DNA of 64,000 bases from Gp1-AA133 sp964641665 (lineage in GTDB: Bacteria; Acidobacteriota; Terriglobia; Terriglobales; Acidobacteriaceae), in assembly GCA_964641665.1 (NCBI GenBank), contig CAZXKO010000021.1, positions 1 through 64,000 on the forward strand, given 5' to 3'. Position 1 is the first letter of the stretch; each line of letters begins with the position of its first letter. Below the pieces are notes generated by a model. It was not told where the DNA came from and did not search any database. It was given only the letters and a program-made list of their open reading frames with translations. Of the stretch, positions 41,071 to 50,387 are shown one piece after another. The translations under genes and the position numbers were made by a program.

Positions 41071-42873
41071 ATGGTTGATCCCAAGAAGTCTTCTTCCCAG
41101 CCGCCGGTTGCCGAAAGTCCCGTCGCCGACGTTTTTGAGAATCGACAACCCTCTGCAGCTGAAAAGACTTGGGCAGAAAGCACACTCGCCCCAACCATCG
41201 AGAAGTCTCCCGAAAAGCCCATTGGCGCTCCCACCGGCGTAAACGTCGACCAATTCGGCCACACCCGTTTCAGCACGATTTCAAACGTTCCCATCCGTCG
41301 CCTCTACACGCCCGCGGATCTTCCCTCGGACTGGAGCGAAGAAAAATACCTGGGCTACCCCGGCCAGCCACCCTTCACGCGCGGGATTCATGCCACCGGC
41401 TACCGCGGCAAGCTGTGGACCATGCGCATGTTCTCGGGGTTCGCCTCGCCGGAAGAAACCAACCAGCGCTACAAATATCTTCTGGAGCACGGCGGCGGGG
41501 GCCTTTCGGTCGCGTTTGATTTGCCGACGTTGATGGGTTACGACTCAGATCATCCCGCCAGCGAAGGTGAAGTCGGCAAATGTGGCGTCGCAATCGACTC
41601 TCTTGAGGACATGGAAATCCTCTTCAACGGCGTCGACCTCGAGAAGACAACTGTGTCGATGACCATCAATTCGCCCGCCAGTGTCCTGTGGGCCATGTAC
41701 CTCGTCGTAGCCGAGAAGCAGGGCGCGGACTGGAAGAAGATATCGGGCACGATCCAGAACGATATTTTGAAGGAATACATCGCCCAGAAGGAGTACATCT
41801 ATCCGCCCGCGCCGAGCATGCGCTTGGTAATCGACACCTTCGAGTTCGGCTCGAAGTTTACTCCCCGCTTTAACACGATCTCGATCAGCGGTTACCATAT
41901 TCGCGAAGCCGGTTCCACCGCGCTCCAAGAACTGGCCTTCACCGTGTACGACGGCGTGGAGTACGTCGAATGGGCGCTCCAACGTGGCCTGCAAGTTGAC
42001 GAGTTCGGTCCTCGCCTTAGTTTCTTCTTCAATGCCCACAACGATTTCTTCGAAGAGATCGCCAAGTACCGCGCGGCCCGCAAAGTGTGGTATCGCCTGA
42101 TGAAGGAACGCTTCGACGCCAAGAACGCACGTACCTGGTTGATGCGCTTCCATACCCAGACGGCGGGCGTTTCCCTGCCCGCGCAACAGCCCATGAACAA
42201 CATTGCGCGCGTGGCCCTGCAAGCGCTGGCAGCCGTGCTGGGTGGAACCCAATCACTGCACACCGATGCGTACGACGAAGCGTTGGCTCTGCCTACCGAA
42301 GAAGCCGCGCGCATCGCTCTGCGCACCCAGCAGATCATTGCCTACGAGTCGGGAGTTGCTCAGACCGTCGACCCGCTCGGCGGTTCCTATTTTGTGGAAA
42401 AGCTCACACTCGACATGGAGCAAGGAGCATTCGACTACTTCCACAAGCTCGACCAGATGGGCGGCATGGTGCGAGCGATCGAGCGGGGTTATCCTCAGAA
42501 AGAAATCGCCGAAGCGTCTTATCAATATCAGCGTGCTGCAGAGGCAAACGAGAAGATCATAGTTGGCGTGAACGAGTTCACGATCGAGGAGAAAACTCCG
42601 TCTATTCTCTACATCGATGAAACCGTCGCCCGCCAACAGAGCGCGAAGCTCAAGGCTCTGCGTGCCCGCCGTTCCAATGAAGAAGTCCAGCGCTGCCTGC
42701 AGGCGCTTAGGAGAGCTGCAGCACAAGAACCGAAGACGTCCAACGGCAACGTCTCAGCTGCGAACACGATGCTATACATCGTGGCCGCCGTCCGTGCCTA
42801 TGCAACGGTGGGAGAGATCTGCGAAGCGTTGCGCGATGTATACGGCACTTACACGGAGACCAGCATCACCTAG
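41071..42873 (+). CDS. Coenzyme-B12-dependent acyl-CoA mutase large subunit, isobutyryl-CoA-mutase-like specificity residues
   Basis: A 600-residue methylmalonyl-CoA-mutase-family catalytic subunit that rearranges acyl-CoA carbon skeletons. The substrate barrel is complete (GYRGKLWTMRM-FSGF near 110-124, LSVAFDLPTLMGYDSDHP near 145-162, TIQNDILKEYIAQKEYIYPP near 227-246). The C-terminal cobalamin-binding domain (DXHXXG) is absent, so a separate small subunit is needed; none is in the window. The two specificity positions are F121 and Q239. Methylmalonyl-CoA mutase has Tyr and Arg there, while isobutyryl-CoA mutase has Phe and Gln, so the substrate is probably not methylmalonyl-CoA. The first ~60 residues are a variable, Ser/Pro-rich leader. 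The gene stands alone, converging on the VWA gene with 18 bp between. Confidence 0.93.
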   Translation: MVDPKKSSSQPPVAESPVADVFENRQPSAAEKTWAESTLAPTIEKSPEKPIGAPTGVNVDQFGHTRFSTISNVPIRRLYTPADLPSDWSEEKYLGYPGQPPFTRGIHATGYRGKLWTMRMFSGFASPEETNQRYKYLLEHGGGGLSVAFDLPTLMGYDSDHPASEGEVGKCGVAIDSLEDMEILFNGVDLEKTTVSMTINSPASVLWAMYLVVAEKQGADWKKISGTIQNDILKEYIAQKEYIYPPAPSMRLVIDTFEFGSKFTPRFNTISISGYHIREAGSTALQELAFTVYDGVEYVEWALQRGLQVDEFGPRLSFFFNAHNDFFEEIAKYRAARKVWYRLMKERFDAKNARTWLMRFHTQTAGVSLPAQQPMNNIARVALQALAAVLGGTQSLHTDAYDEALALPTEEAARIALRTQQIIAYESGVAQTVDPLGGSYFVEKLTLDMEQGAFDYFHKLDQMGGMVRAIERGYPQKEIAEASYQYQRAAEANEKIIVGVNEFTIEEKTPSILYIDETVARQQSAKLKALRARRSNEEVQRCLQALRRAAAQEPKTSNGNVSAANTMLYIVAAVRAYATVGEICEALRDVYGTYTETSIT

Positions 42874-42891
42874 CTGGACCGTACTCTCAAC

Positions 42892-43962
42892 TTATTTCGG
42901 CGGGCCCGCCTCAGCTGTGGTCGAAGTTTCCGCGGAGAACCTTGTAGGCTTGGGGCGGTACCCGTTGCGCGTGCGGATGTGGTACTGCTTGAGCCGCTCG
43001 CCGACCAACTTCACCGTGATCGCACGCCAGCCGCGGTTGGGATTGGCCTGGGGGTAATAGCTCAACGAATACAGGTGCCCAAGATCATCCCGAATCGACG
43101 CGAATGCCCGTTTCTCGTCTTTCCAGGTTTTGGCAAAGTAAGCCTTCCCCCCCGTGGCTGCAGTCATCCGTTCAAAAACCGCCGTCGATACCGGCTCCAG
43201 CTTCGCCAGTTGCGTGCTGATCATGTAGATTGGGATCCCCGCGGACTGTGCTAGTTCGGCGACGTCCTCAGGCGGCACTACGCTGGTGTTGTCCGGTCCG
43301 TTCGAGAAGACCACCACCACCCTCCGGCCAGGAAACTTCGCCGCGTCCTTCAGTGTGAGCAAAAGCGTGTTATAGAGGGCCGCGTCGTCTCCCGCCACAG
43401 TAGTGCGTACCGCGCGTAGAACTTCCGAGCGGTCCGAGGTCAGGCTAGCGCCCCGTGACAAGTCGCGGCTGTAGGAATAAAACGCAATCTTGTCGGCGTT
43501 CTGCAGGGAGCGAACAAAATCCGAGATCGCGTCTTGGGCGAACACAAAGCCGTGATACATGTAGTTGCTCGTATCGAACAGCAGGAATACGTTCGCCCCC
43601 GCCACCAGGGAACTCAGCGACTGCGGATCCACGGCGGTAACTTGACCGGCGTCCTTGGGCTCGACCGCCAGTGACTCGGACTTCGTATCGTCCGAAGCAA
43701 TAGCCGCGACCCTGCGGGCCGGCTCGTTCCCTTCCGCGAACGTGGCGAGTTTCTCCGAGATACCGTCCTCAACCACCACGAAGTCCTGCGGACGCAGCCC
43801 CGTAATGTAGTTCCCTTTCTTGTCTGTCACGGCCACGTTCAACTGCACCATATCTACGACCACGTGAATGTGGCCCTCACCTTGCTGCGCAAACATACGC
43901 GTTCCAGGATCCGAAACGAGAACCAGGAACAGCGCCACGGCTAGAAAGCATCTTGTTGCCAT
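42892..43962 (-). CDS. Secreted VWA-domain protein (Acidobacteria type)
   Basis: A 356-residue exported protein with a signal peptide cut near MFAQQ. Residues about 30-80 are a beta segment with LNVAVTDKKGNYITGLRPQDFVVVEDG, the lead-in of the acidobacterial VWFA-related family. The VWA domain (about 115-300) starts with ANVFLLFDTSNYM; the metal-site DxSxS is altered to DTSNY. It continues with GRRVVVVFSNGPDNTS. The C-terminus is beta-rich (YSLSYYPQ, AITVKLV, IRTRNGY). Such proteins are abundant in Acidobacteriota; the function is not known. It lies 66 bp from the next minus-strand gene and may be its operon partner. Confidence 0.88.
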   Translation of the reverse strand: MATRCFLAVALFLVLVSDPGTRMFAQQGEGHIHVVVDMVQLNVAVTDKKGNYITGLRPQDFVVVEDGISEKLATFAEGNEPARRVAAIASDDTKSESLAVEPKDAGQVTAVDPQSLSSLVAGANVFLLFDTSNYMYHGFVFAQDAISDFVRSLQNADKIAFYSYSRDLSRGASLTSDRSEVLRAVRTTVAGDDAALYNTLLLTLKDAAKFPGRRVVVVFSNGPDNTSVVPPEDVAELAQSAGIPIYMISTQLAKLEPVSTAVFERMTAATGGKAYFAKTWKDEKRAFASIRDDLGHLYSLSYYPQANPNRGWRAITVKLVGERLKQYHIRTRNGYRPKPTRFSAETSTTAEAGPPK

Positions 43963-44028
43963 ATTCCTTGCTCCTACCCCTTTGCAGTCCGGGCGGTCCG
44001 CGATATTAGCAGCGTCGTTTTCCGCCGT

Positions 44029-47000
44029 CTATGGCCCGGGCGTGGCAGCGGTCGCGGATGCCATCGCGATTCTGCCCTGCCGAAATTCTTCGCCGGTCTC
44101 TCGCATAGCCCGTAAGATTGCGGGCCAATCCTCGAAATCGGTAGCAAAGATCTTCTCCACCATCCGCCGCGTAAGCGCTGGCACTAGCCGGTTCAACACC
44201 ACCGGAGAGTATCCTGCTTCATCCGCCAGTCGCGCCCAGTACAGATTGTTCGAATCCCACGATTCTGCCAGGAGCCGGCTCGAATAGCCGGCGAAAGCGG
44301 GCAATGGTCCGACGTTCAACAACTCCCGGGCATAAGTCTGCGCTAGCGTGGGGTGAGGTACGCCAAAATCTCGCGACAGTCGATCCCAGTTTACCGCGTC
44401 CGGATGTTGGCGACTCAGAGATTCCAGTTCCTGTCCAGAGGCACCAGCAGATTCGGTTTCTGATGGGTATCGGTGCCGGAACTCAACCGCCAAATAGAAC
44501 TCATCCGCCGGCATAATGCGAGGAAGCATCTCATTAACGTGACCTGCGCGCAAAGTTTCCTCTAGTTCCTCGGCCGTTTGCGGCGTCATCCGCTCCGACA
44601 GGATGGTCATCACTTTCTTCCGCAGCTCATCATTGCCCGCCGAGTTTGTCATCAGAGCTTCCCCCGCTCGCTGGTAAAGCGCGATCGCGTGAAGCTCTTC
44701 CGCGCTGACTCCCCACCAGCGCGGCAGCACAGCGTTGGTCAGAAGACCCGGAACCAATTCCCTCCAGATGAGGGCCTGAACATTTTCGGGGGCGATGAAA
44801 TCCTGCTCCAGTTCTGCTAACACGTACGGCAAGTCTGCCAGGGAACCGACCAGATGAGCTCCACCTCCAGCGGGCGAGCCTTCCCCAAACAACTGCGGGG
44901 CCTGCCACACGGTCTTTATGCCCTCCACGGTTTCTGCCGAGAAATCATGGGAGCGCACGAACAAGGGGTTGTTGTGCAGAGCCTGCGCCCCCGGAGGCTC
45001 ATAGTAGGCGTAGTTTAGCCCCACTAGCGTGTCCCTAAGGAAAGCAGCGATCTGGCCATGCGCCTCTTCCAATTGAGCGTGCGAAGGCGATGACTTGAGC
45101 ACCTTGCCCAAGTCGGTGTGCATTTGCAGTTCGGCGTGGTGATTGGTGTGGATTCCCGCGGCCCATTCCGTCTTCTCATTGGCGGTGAAGATCGGGCGGG
45201 GCATCTCGAACTCCCGCAATTCCGCGGCCAGTGGAACTAAAGACTCTCCCACCGGCTTCCCGCGACCGATTTCGTTCAAACCGTCGCCCAAGGCAAACAG
45301 TGTGTCCAACGAAACCAGTCGCTGGTCGTCCAGCACCGCGCGTATCTTGTTCGCGACTTCCTGATGACTCCGCTTGGCTTCCGGAGTTGTAGGCGCGGGG
45401 CCAGCCAGCAAGTCGATGATCTCGTCCTGCGAACAATTAGGCTTGCCCGTCGCTGCCCGCAGCAGTTCCCGTGTGGAAGTTCGCCCGGCGTCATAAAGCT
45501 GGCCCGCGGAGCGCACCTTTTCCAGTGGCTTGATCACCTGCTGCCAGGACTCATCTCGCTTCTCGCTCACAATCTGTCCCTGCCGTGCCAGGATCTGCCA
45601 AATGCCCAGGTTGGCTTGAAGGATCCCAAACGCGTTTCCGCGAAGCGCTTTGTTCGAAATGCCATTCAGGCTACCTGCGACATCAAGGAACCGGGCAATC
45701 GACGAGTCACTCAGTTCTGGAAACTCGGAGAACACCCAAAACTGGTTGCTGAATTCGCTGTACTTTCGGCCCAAGAGGCGAACACTTTCCGGACTCAGCC
45801 GACGCTCGGGAGGACGCCGACTGTCCAGTTCAGTCAATGCAAGGTAAATCTGCAGTGGCCCCTCTTCGGTGTCCGCTCGGGAGAGCGCAAACATCGTCTG
45901 CGCCAGTTGTTCCGGACTGCTCAAGTGGCGCGTGCGCTTTGCCCATGCGCGGACGACGCTGGAATCGGTCTTGTCATGCAGAATCTCGTCCCATACCGCG
46001 AGGTTTCCCGGAACTCGGGGCTCGCCTGAGGAGTCCCACTGCAGCCGGGTCACAAGGAGCAACAGCCCCGGGGCGGGCCGGAATACTCCACGTGTCGCCT
46101 CGGCCGAAGGGTCCGGAGCCCGCAGGGCCTCGTAGAAGTGTCGCAGACGGCGTGAATCGGTGAAATACCGCTGTCGCTCCTGGCTGATGCGCGACAAGGC
46201 ATCGAAATACGCCGCCAACCAGCCTTTGTCTTTCGCCAGTAGCCTGACGACAAAATCGCCCGGCGAATCCGGACTGGCTCCCACCAGGTCCTTCCATCCT
46301 GCGTCCGCAGCCGGACCACCCGGCACGACTACATGTCCCGAGCGAATACAGATATGGCTTCCGTAAAAATTGAGAACGGCCGAATAAGGAACCAGCTTCT
46401 TCACCCCGACCGTTCGCCACAACACGTCGCTGGTTTCTGGATCGAGGTGCGAGAAGGACCAGTACAGCCGTGCCACGGCAGGATCGCGCAAAAGCGTGTC
46501 GATCAAGTCCTTATTTTCAGGATTTTCTTTCTTACCTGCTGAGGTCCAGTCGTTCGCTGTTAGAAACACCGAGAGCGAAGTTCCTGGGTACGGGTAGGCG
46601 AACGGACCCCTTCCCTGCAGCGTCTGCTCCAACTGGGGTAAAGGGAAACCCGAGTCGATCGTCAGGAAAGCTCTTTCGGGGTCGGCGGTCTCAAGCGACG
46701 CGGTGCTCTGCCCGCAATCCTCTCGAGGGCGGTATCCCAGAACGTGAAGCAGTGGGCCAGCGTCTTCGCAGTTCGTAACCTGAATCTTCCCGTCCGGACC
46801 GGCGAGGCTTGACAACTCCCTTGCCTGCTGGACGTACCGGCTCAATAGAATGAGAAATTCCGTGGGCCGGTTCGAACCCACATATCCTTGCGAAAAGACG
46901 TTGCGGGCCAGCAGGGGCAACACTTCTTCAGGTGGGACCCTTTGGCTGATTCCGGCCATGCGAAGAAAAGAGCGCAATGGCCCGGGAACGATGACGCTTG

Positions 47001-47139
47001 CCGAGGCAGGAGGTCCTCCCGACGACTGCGGAGCAGCGCCGTCCGCGCGGGCAGCATTCGCCGCATCCGAGGCGCACAAAGGCAAAACAAGGCTCAACGA
47101 AAGCGCCAGCAGGAGGGGCAGGTAGTGAGGAGATTTCAC
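44029..47139 (-). CDS. Large secreted protein of unknown function
   Basis: A 1036-residue exported protein with a signal peptide (about 1-23, cut near LCASDA). GTG 47139 follows AAGAGGA at about 9 nt. The rest is helical, without membrane segments, Cys clusters or a motif that I know. Short Trp/Tyr-rich stretches (LARLYWSFSHLDPETSDVLW, NRLVPALTRRMV) recur through the sequence. The region about 760-850 (EELHAIALYQRAG, HVNEMLPRIMPADEFYL) may be a separate helical module. No enzymatic signature is visible. The coding frame is clean across 3.1 kb with no frameshift. The secreted VWA protein follows downstream on the same strand with 66 bp between. I cannot assign a function. Confidence 0.8.
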   Translation of the reverse strand: MKSPHYLPLLLALSLSLVLPLCASDAANAARADGAAPQSSGGPPASASVIVPGPLRSFLRMAGISQRVPPEEVLPLLARNVFSQGYVGSNRPTEFLILLSRYVQQARELSSLAGPDGKIQVTNCEDAGPLLHVLGYRPREDCGQSTASLETADPERAFLTIDSGFPLPQLEQTLQGRGPFAYPYPGTSLSVFLTANDWTSAGKKENPENKDLIDTLLRDPAVARLYWSFSHLDPETSDVLWRTVGVKKLVPYSAVLNFYGSHICIRSGHVVVPGGPAADAGWKDLVGASPDSPGDFVVRLLAKDKGWLAAYFDALSRISQERQRYFTDSRRLRHFYEALRAPDPSAEATRGVFRPAPGLLLLVTRLQWDSSGEPRVPGNLAVWDEILHDKTDSSVVRAWAKRTRHLSSPEQLAQTMFALSRADTEEGPLQIYLALTELDSRRPPERRLSPESVRLLGRKYSEFSNQFWVFSEFPELSDSSIARFLDVAGSLNGISNKALRGNAFGILQANLGIWQILARQGQIVSEKRDESWQQVIKPLEKVRSAGQLYDAGRTSTRELLRAATGKPNCSQDEIIDLLAGPAPTTPEAKRSHQEVANKIRAVLDDQRLVSLDTLFALGDGLNEIGRGKPVGESLVPLAAELREFEMPRPIFTANEKTEWAAGIHTNHHAELQMHTDLGKVLKSSPSHAQLEEAHGQIAAFLRDTLVGLNYAYYEPPGAQALHNNPLFVRSHDFSAETVEGIKTVWQAPQLFGEGSPAGGGAHLVGSLADLPYVLAELEQDFIAPENVQALIWRELVPGLLTNAVLPRWWGVSAEELHAIALYQRAGEALMTNSAGNDELRKKVMTILSERMTPQTAEELEETLRAGHVNEMLPRIMPADEFYLAVEFRHRYPSETESAGASGQELESLSRQHPDAVNWDRLSRDFGVPHPTLAQTYARELLNVGPLPAFAGYSSRLLAESWDSNNLYWARLADEAGYSPVVLNRLVPALTRRMVEKIFATDFEDWPAILRAMRETGEEFRQGRIAMASATAATPGP

Positions 47140-47785
47140 GGCTGGGAATCCTCTTGGAATCCGGAGACATCATCCACCAAGGGTTCCAGCACAGGGGAGA
47201 CCGAGCCACGATGCCCCGCACTGAGCCGCTTTCGGACCCGCTACGTTAACGGCTTGACCCCACGAGACCTTGGGCACCCACACGTTCCTAGATGCCGAAG
47301 CCTCCAGGTTCCTAAATTTTCTGGCCGCAAAAATAAACCATCCCTCGCCGTAATCCAAGCCTTTTCTGAGCGGAAGAGCAAGCGATGCTCGCGCTCCACG
47401 TGACGAGATCGGAGATTCTCTCTTGAGCGGCGGAGTAGTGCTCTGCCTATGCGCCGGAGTCACAAGCACTTAGGCTGTACACGTTTTCTGCCTGCAAGGA
47501 CTAGGTGGCTAAAATCACCAGCCACGACAGAGGGGAAACTTTTTACAAACGCGACGGGCGGCGGTGCCGGCCCGTGCCGATCAAGGCCCCCGTTGAGTCA
47601 CCGATTGCCACCCCTTGCTGAAGCCGTCGGCCGGGGTCGGCAACCCGCGAGGCGCTGGCAAGCGCTTGTTGAATCGGTTCGGATTCCCTCGAACAGAAAA
47701 GAAACGGGCGCCCCTCCAGATTGCCCGGCGCGTCTTCACGCGCGAGCCCTCAGAAAGAACGCCCAGCCTTCGGCAGTTCAGCGGA
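47140..47785. other. 646-bp intergenic region
   Basis: Separates two minus-strand secreted-protein genes. It must hold the promoter of the 1036-residue protein gene near 47150-47250 and the end of the 554-residue protein gene's transcript near 47600-47785. The segment 47570-47670 is GC-rich with several short inverted repeats (for example GGTGCCGGCCC). No tRNA, no clear terminator with a T run and no convincing small gene were found; the open frames on the plus strand lack a ribosome site. Confidence 0.5.
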
Positions 47786-49450
47786 CTAATTCTTGCTGAC
47801 CTGCGTCAGCACCGTGGTGGCAGTCTGAGTCAGCAGGGGAGTCAGCACATCCTCTCCGTCTGACCTCGCTTTCCCCTGCAGAGAATTCTGCACGATCGGC
47901 GCAGACTGTCCGGTCTGGACCAGCTGATACTGTACGGTCACGTCATCCTTTGACTTGATCTGACCGTTGAAACCGGCGAGCTGGCTGATGGCTTGCTGCT
48001 GGGCGGCCTGCGCCGCCGCGGACGCTGCTGCACTGGCCGCCGTGGCCGCCGCCGCGCTGCCGACTCCGTGGGCCATCATGCCTACGGGCGTCATGCTCGC
48101 AACCGGAGACGCCATCTTCATGAACTTGCCGAAGCCCCCGCTGGTCGCGCGTTTCACAGCCACACTGGAATATAGAACGTAATCACACTGTTTCTGCTGC
48201 GCCTCAGCCTGTAGTTGCATGGCAATATGCGAGTCGAGAGCAGCAATTTCCACCGCTGGGCCGCTCATCAGCGCAACCATCGCGTTGCGGATGGGGGTGC
48301 TGTAGTCAGCCCCCGCATTGCTGCCTTGGCCTACCTGGGCGTCTGGAGGCGCAACTCCGATCCGGATCTTCCCCGGTGCCTTTGGTCCCAGCACCTGAGG
48401 GGCCGCCACGGGAGCGCTGGCTGGCTGATTGCCCCCCATGCCAGGCATCCCCATGCCAGGCATGCCGCCCTGCACCATTCCGACCGTGCTGGGCATAGGC
48501 CCCGCCATCCCCATTTGTTGCGCTTGCGCCCACGCGTTCTTCTGCATCGCCGCCTGCATCGCCGGGTTCATCATCTGGGCGGCTGAGGGTACCTGCTGCC
48601 GTGCGGTGGAAGGCCCCTGAGTCATTGGCTGAGCCGCCGGAGTGTAGGCTGTTGCTTGTTGGGCCATCTGGGGTTGCGTCGCGATTCCGTTCAGTTCCGC
48701 AAGCGAGTTGACCTGGCGGTATCCCGCCGGCACATCGAACAGGGCGGGATCCAGCGTCTCCTTGCTGAGTTCGGCGACGGCAATTGTCACGATCATCGGA
48801 GTTCCATCCGCGCCGGGCATGGTGATTGTCTGAGACAACGGGTAGCCTGGCTTCCCGGTGCCGCTCTGGTGTTCCATGACTGCATCCTGGCAACCCTGCG
48901 CCAGACGTACCGGTGGCGCCAGCTGATTGCAGCCCGCCAGTTCCTTGCTTACATCCGCGTACCAGCCATCAATGTCAAAACTCTGATGAACTTGAGTGCA
49001 GGCGTTTTGCGAAGACTCCTCGGTCACCTTCACCTTCAGCCGGCGGGCCGCATAACCGTAAAGCTGCTTCCGTTCGCCGGTGTCCGTCACCGTGGTTTTG
49101 ACGTCGATCTTGCCCCCCGTCGTCTCCGGTATCGGTGCACCGGTTGCAAGGGCGGCCGCTCGGGCTGCCGCTGCGTCCTGCGGATCGTTCGCCACGTGAT
49201 AGGTCTGCATCTGCTCGTTAATGGTGACGGTGCGCTTGAGGTCGCACTGCCGAAGCGTAACGGTGCTTCCGCTGGGCCCCAGACTCACCTCTCTTGTGCG
49301 GGCACCTTTGATGGAAGTATCGGATGTGGAAACGACATTTCCACCAACCGAGATGTTTTTCTTGATGTGCAGACCTTGCGCCTGGGTCGCCGTCGCTAGC
49401 GCCAACAGGGTCAGGATCGAGAAGAGCGGTCGCAAGCCGAGGGAACGCAT
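47786..49450 (-). CDS. Secreted hypothetical protein with Met/Gly/Gln-rich linker and Ala-rich helix
   Basis: A 554-residue exported protein with an ATG preceded by AAGGAG and a signal peptide cut near ATQAQ. Residues about 25-260 form a beta-rich domain (VTLRQCDLKRTVTINEQMQTY) of the kind found in outer-surface or lipoprotein-carrier-like proteins, with four cysteines. Residues 260-370 are low-complexity, with Met/Gln/Pro and MPGMGMPGMGG repeats. A second beta domain (about 380-460) is followed by an Ala-rich helix (about 468-505, AAAATAASAAASAAAQAAQQ) and a C-terminal strand region. No known family is recognised with confidence. It is divergent from the sigma-kinase pair with 310 bp between. 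Confidence 0.75.
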   Translation of the reverse strand: MRSLGLRPLFSILTLLALATATQAQGLHIKKNISVGGNVVSTSDTSIKGARTREVSLGPSGSTVTLRQCDLKRTVTINEQMQTYHVANDPQDAAAARAAALATGAPIPETTGGKIDVKTTVTDTGERKQLYGYAARRLKVKVTEESSQNACTQVHQSFDIDGWYADVSKELAGCNQLAPPVRLAQGCQDAVMEHQSGTGKPGYPLSQTITMPGADGTPMIVTIAVAELSKETLDPALFDVPAGYRQVNSLAELNGIATQPQMAQQATAYTPAAQPMTQGPSTARQQVPSAAQMMNPAMQAAMQKNAWAQAQQMGMAGPMPSTVGMVQGGMPGMGMPGMGGNQPASAPVAAPQVLGPKAPGKIRIGVAPPDAQVGQGSNAGADYSTPIRNAMVALMSGPAVEIAALDSHIAMQLQAEAQQKQCDYVLYSSVAVKRATSGGFGKFMKMASPVASMTPVGMMAHGVGSAAAATAASAAASAAAQAAQQQAISQLAGFNGQIKSKDDVTVQYQLVQTGQSAPIVQNSLQGKARSDGEDVLTPLLTQTATTVLTQVSKN

Positions 49451-49760
49451 AAGCAGCTCCTTATTGAGTTAGTGGTAGCGCGGAGCAGTCCAAATTGAAG
49501 GGAGGTCCCCGGCCAGCTCCCCCCAACTCCCGCCGGCCAGGGCGCGACTGCTCCTCCTGTATGGTTATGCGAAAAACGAAAGCGTTTCTCCTCAGGGCCC
49601 CAGACTATCTTTTGATCTTTGTCCCTTCGCGGAAGGAAGCCCTTGGTCGAGGTTTGTGCGGACGATTCTGCGGACGATTCAAGGATGGGACGTAGATGTG
49701 GAAATCTCGCCCTCTAACCAGCCTCTTTTCAATGGATTGACACCGAAATATCAAGGGGTT
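49451..49760. other. Divergent region between the secreted protein gene and the sigma factor gene
   Basis: 310 bp holding promoters for both directions; none matches a sigma-70 consensus well. It includes a perfect 12-bp tandem duplication, TGCGGACGATTC, at 49657-49668 and 49669-49680. The sigma frame is open across it, but the ATG at 49761 with AAGGGG upstream is the better start. Confidence 0.5.
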
Positions 49761-50387
49761 ATGCTACCAAACCAACGCGCCACCCCCCGGGCGCTCGGGG
49801 CCGAACCTGTGGCACGCGACTCCTCCGAACCGATCACCGAACTCCTTGAGCGTTGGCGTGGCGGCGACCAAGTCGCGCTGGATGCCTTAGTCCCCCTCGT
49901 CTATTCGGAACTCCGCCAGATCGCCCACCACTATCTTCAGCGGGAGCGCTCGGACCATACCTTGCAAAGCACCGCCCTGGTGCACGAGGCCTACGTGCGG
50001 CTCGTCGGCCACAACATTCCCGCCTGGCAGGATCGAGCTCACTTCTTTGGCGTGGCGGCGCGGGTGATGCGGCAGATCCTGGTGGAGTACGCTCGCAGTC
50101 ACGGCGCTGCCAAGCGCGGGGGCGACGTCCGTAAAGTCACGCTCGAAGAAGGCCTGCAAGCGCCTCAGCCGATGAACCTCGACGTAATCATGCTCGACGA
50201 CGCTTTGAAAAACCTGGCCGACCTCGATCCCCAGCAAAGCCTGATCGTCGAATTGCGTTTCTTCGGCGGGCTTTCGATCGAGGACACCTCCGAAGTGCTG
50301 GGCGTCTCGCCAGCGACTGTATCTCGCGAATGGACTTCTGCACGCGCCTGGTTGCACCGCGAGATCTCGCGGGGACAGAGCGCATGA
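49761..50387 (+). CDS. ECF-type RNA polymerase sigma factor
   Basis: A 208-residue sigma factor of the ECF class common in Acidobacteriota and Planctomycetota (TIGR02999-like). ATG 49761 follows AAGGGGTT; an open frame extends back to 49656 but is not conserved-looking. Region 2 spans about 30-95 (LVYSELRQIAHHYLQRERSDHTLQSTALVHEAYVRL) and region 4 about 140-200 (LDPQQSLIVELRFFGGLSIEDTSEVLGVSPATVSREW). The stop overlaps the kinase start as ATGA. No anti-sigma factor is visible, so control by the linked Ser/Thr kinase is a plausible inference for this gene order. Confidence 0.93.
   Translation: MLPNQRATPRALGAEPVARDSSEPITELLERWRGGDQVALDALVPLVYSELRQIAHHYLQRERSDHTLQSTALVHEAYVRLVGHNIPAWQDRAHFFGVAARVMRQILVEYARSHGAAKRGGDVRKVTLEEGLQAPQPMNLDVIMLDDALKNLADLDPQQSLIVELRFFGGLSIEDTSEVLGVSPATVSREWTSARAWLHREISRGQSA

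Noticed and set aside
47140..47785. tRNA or small RNA gene in the longest intergenic gap
   Set aside because: No cloverleaf with T-loop consensus and no terminator-bounded hairpin unit could be found by reading.
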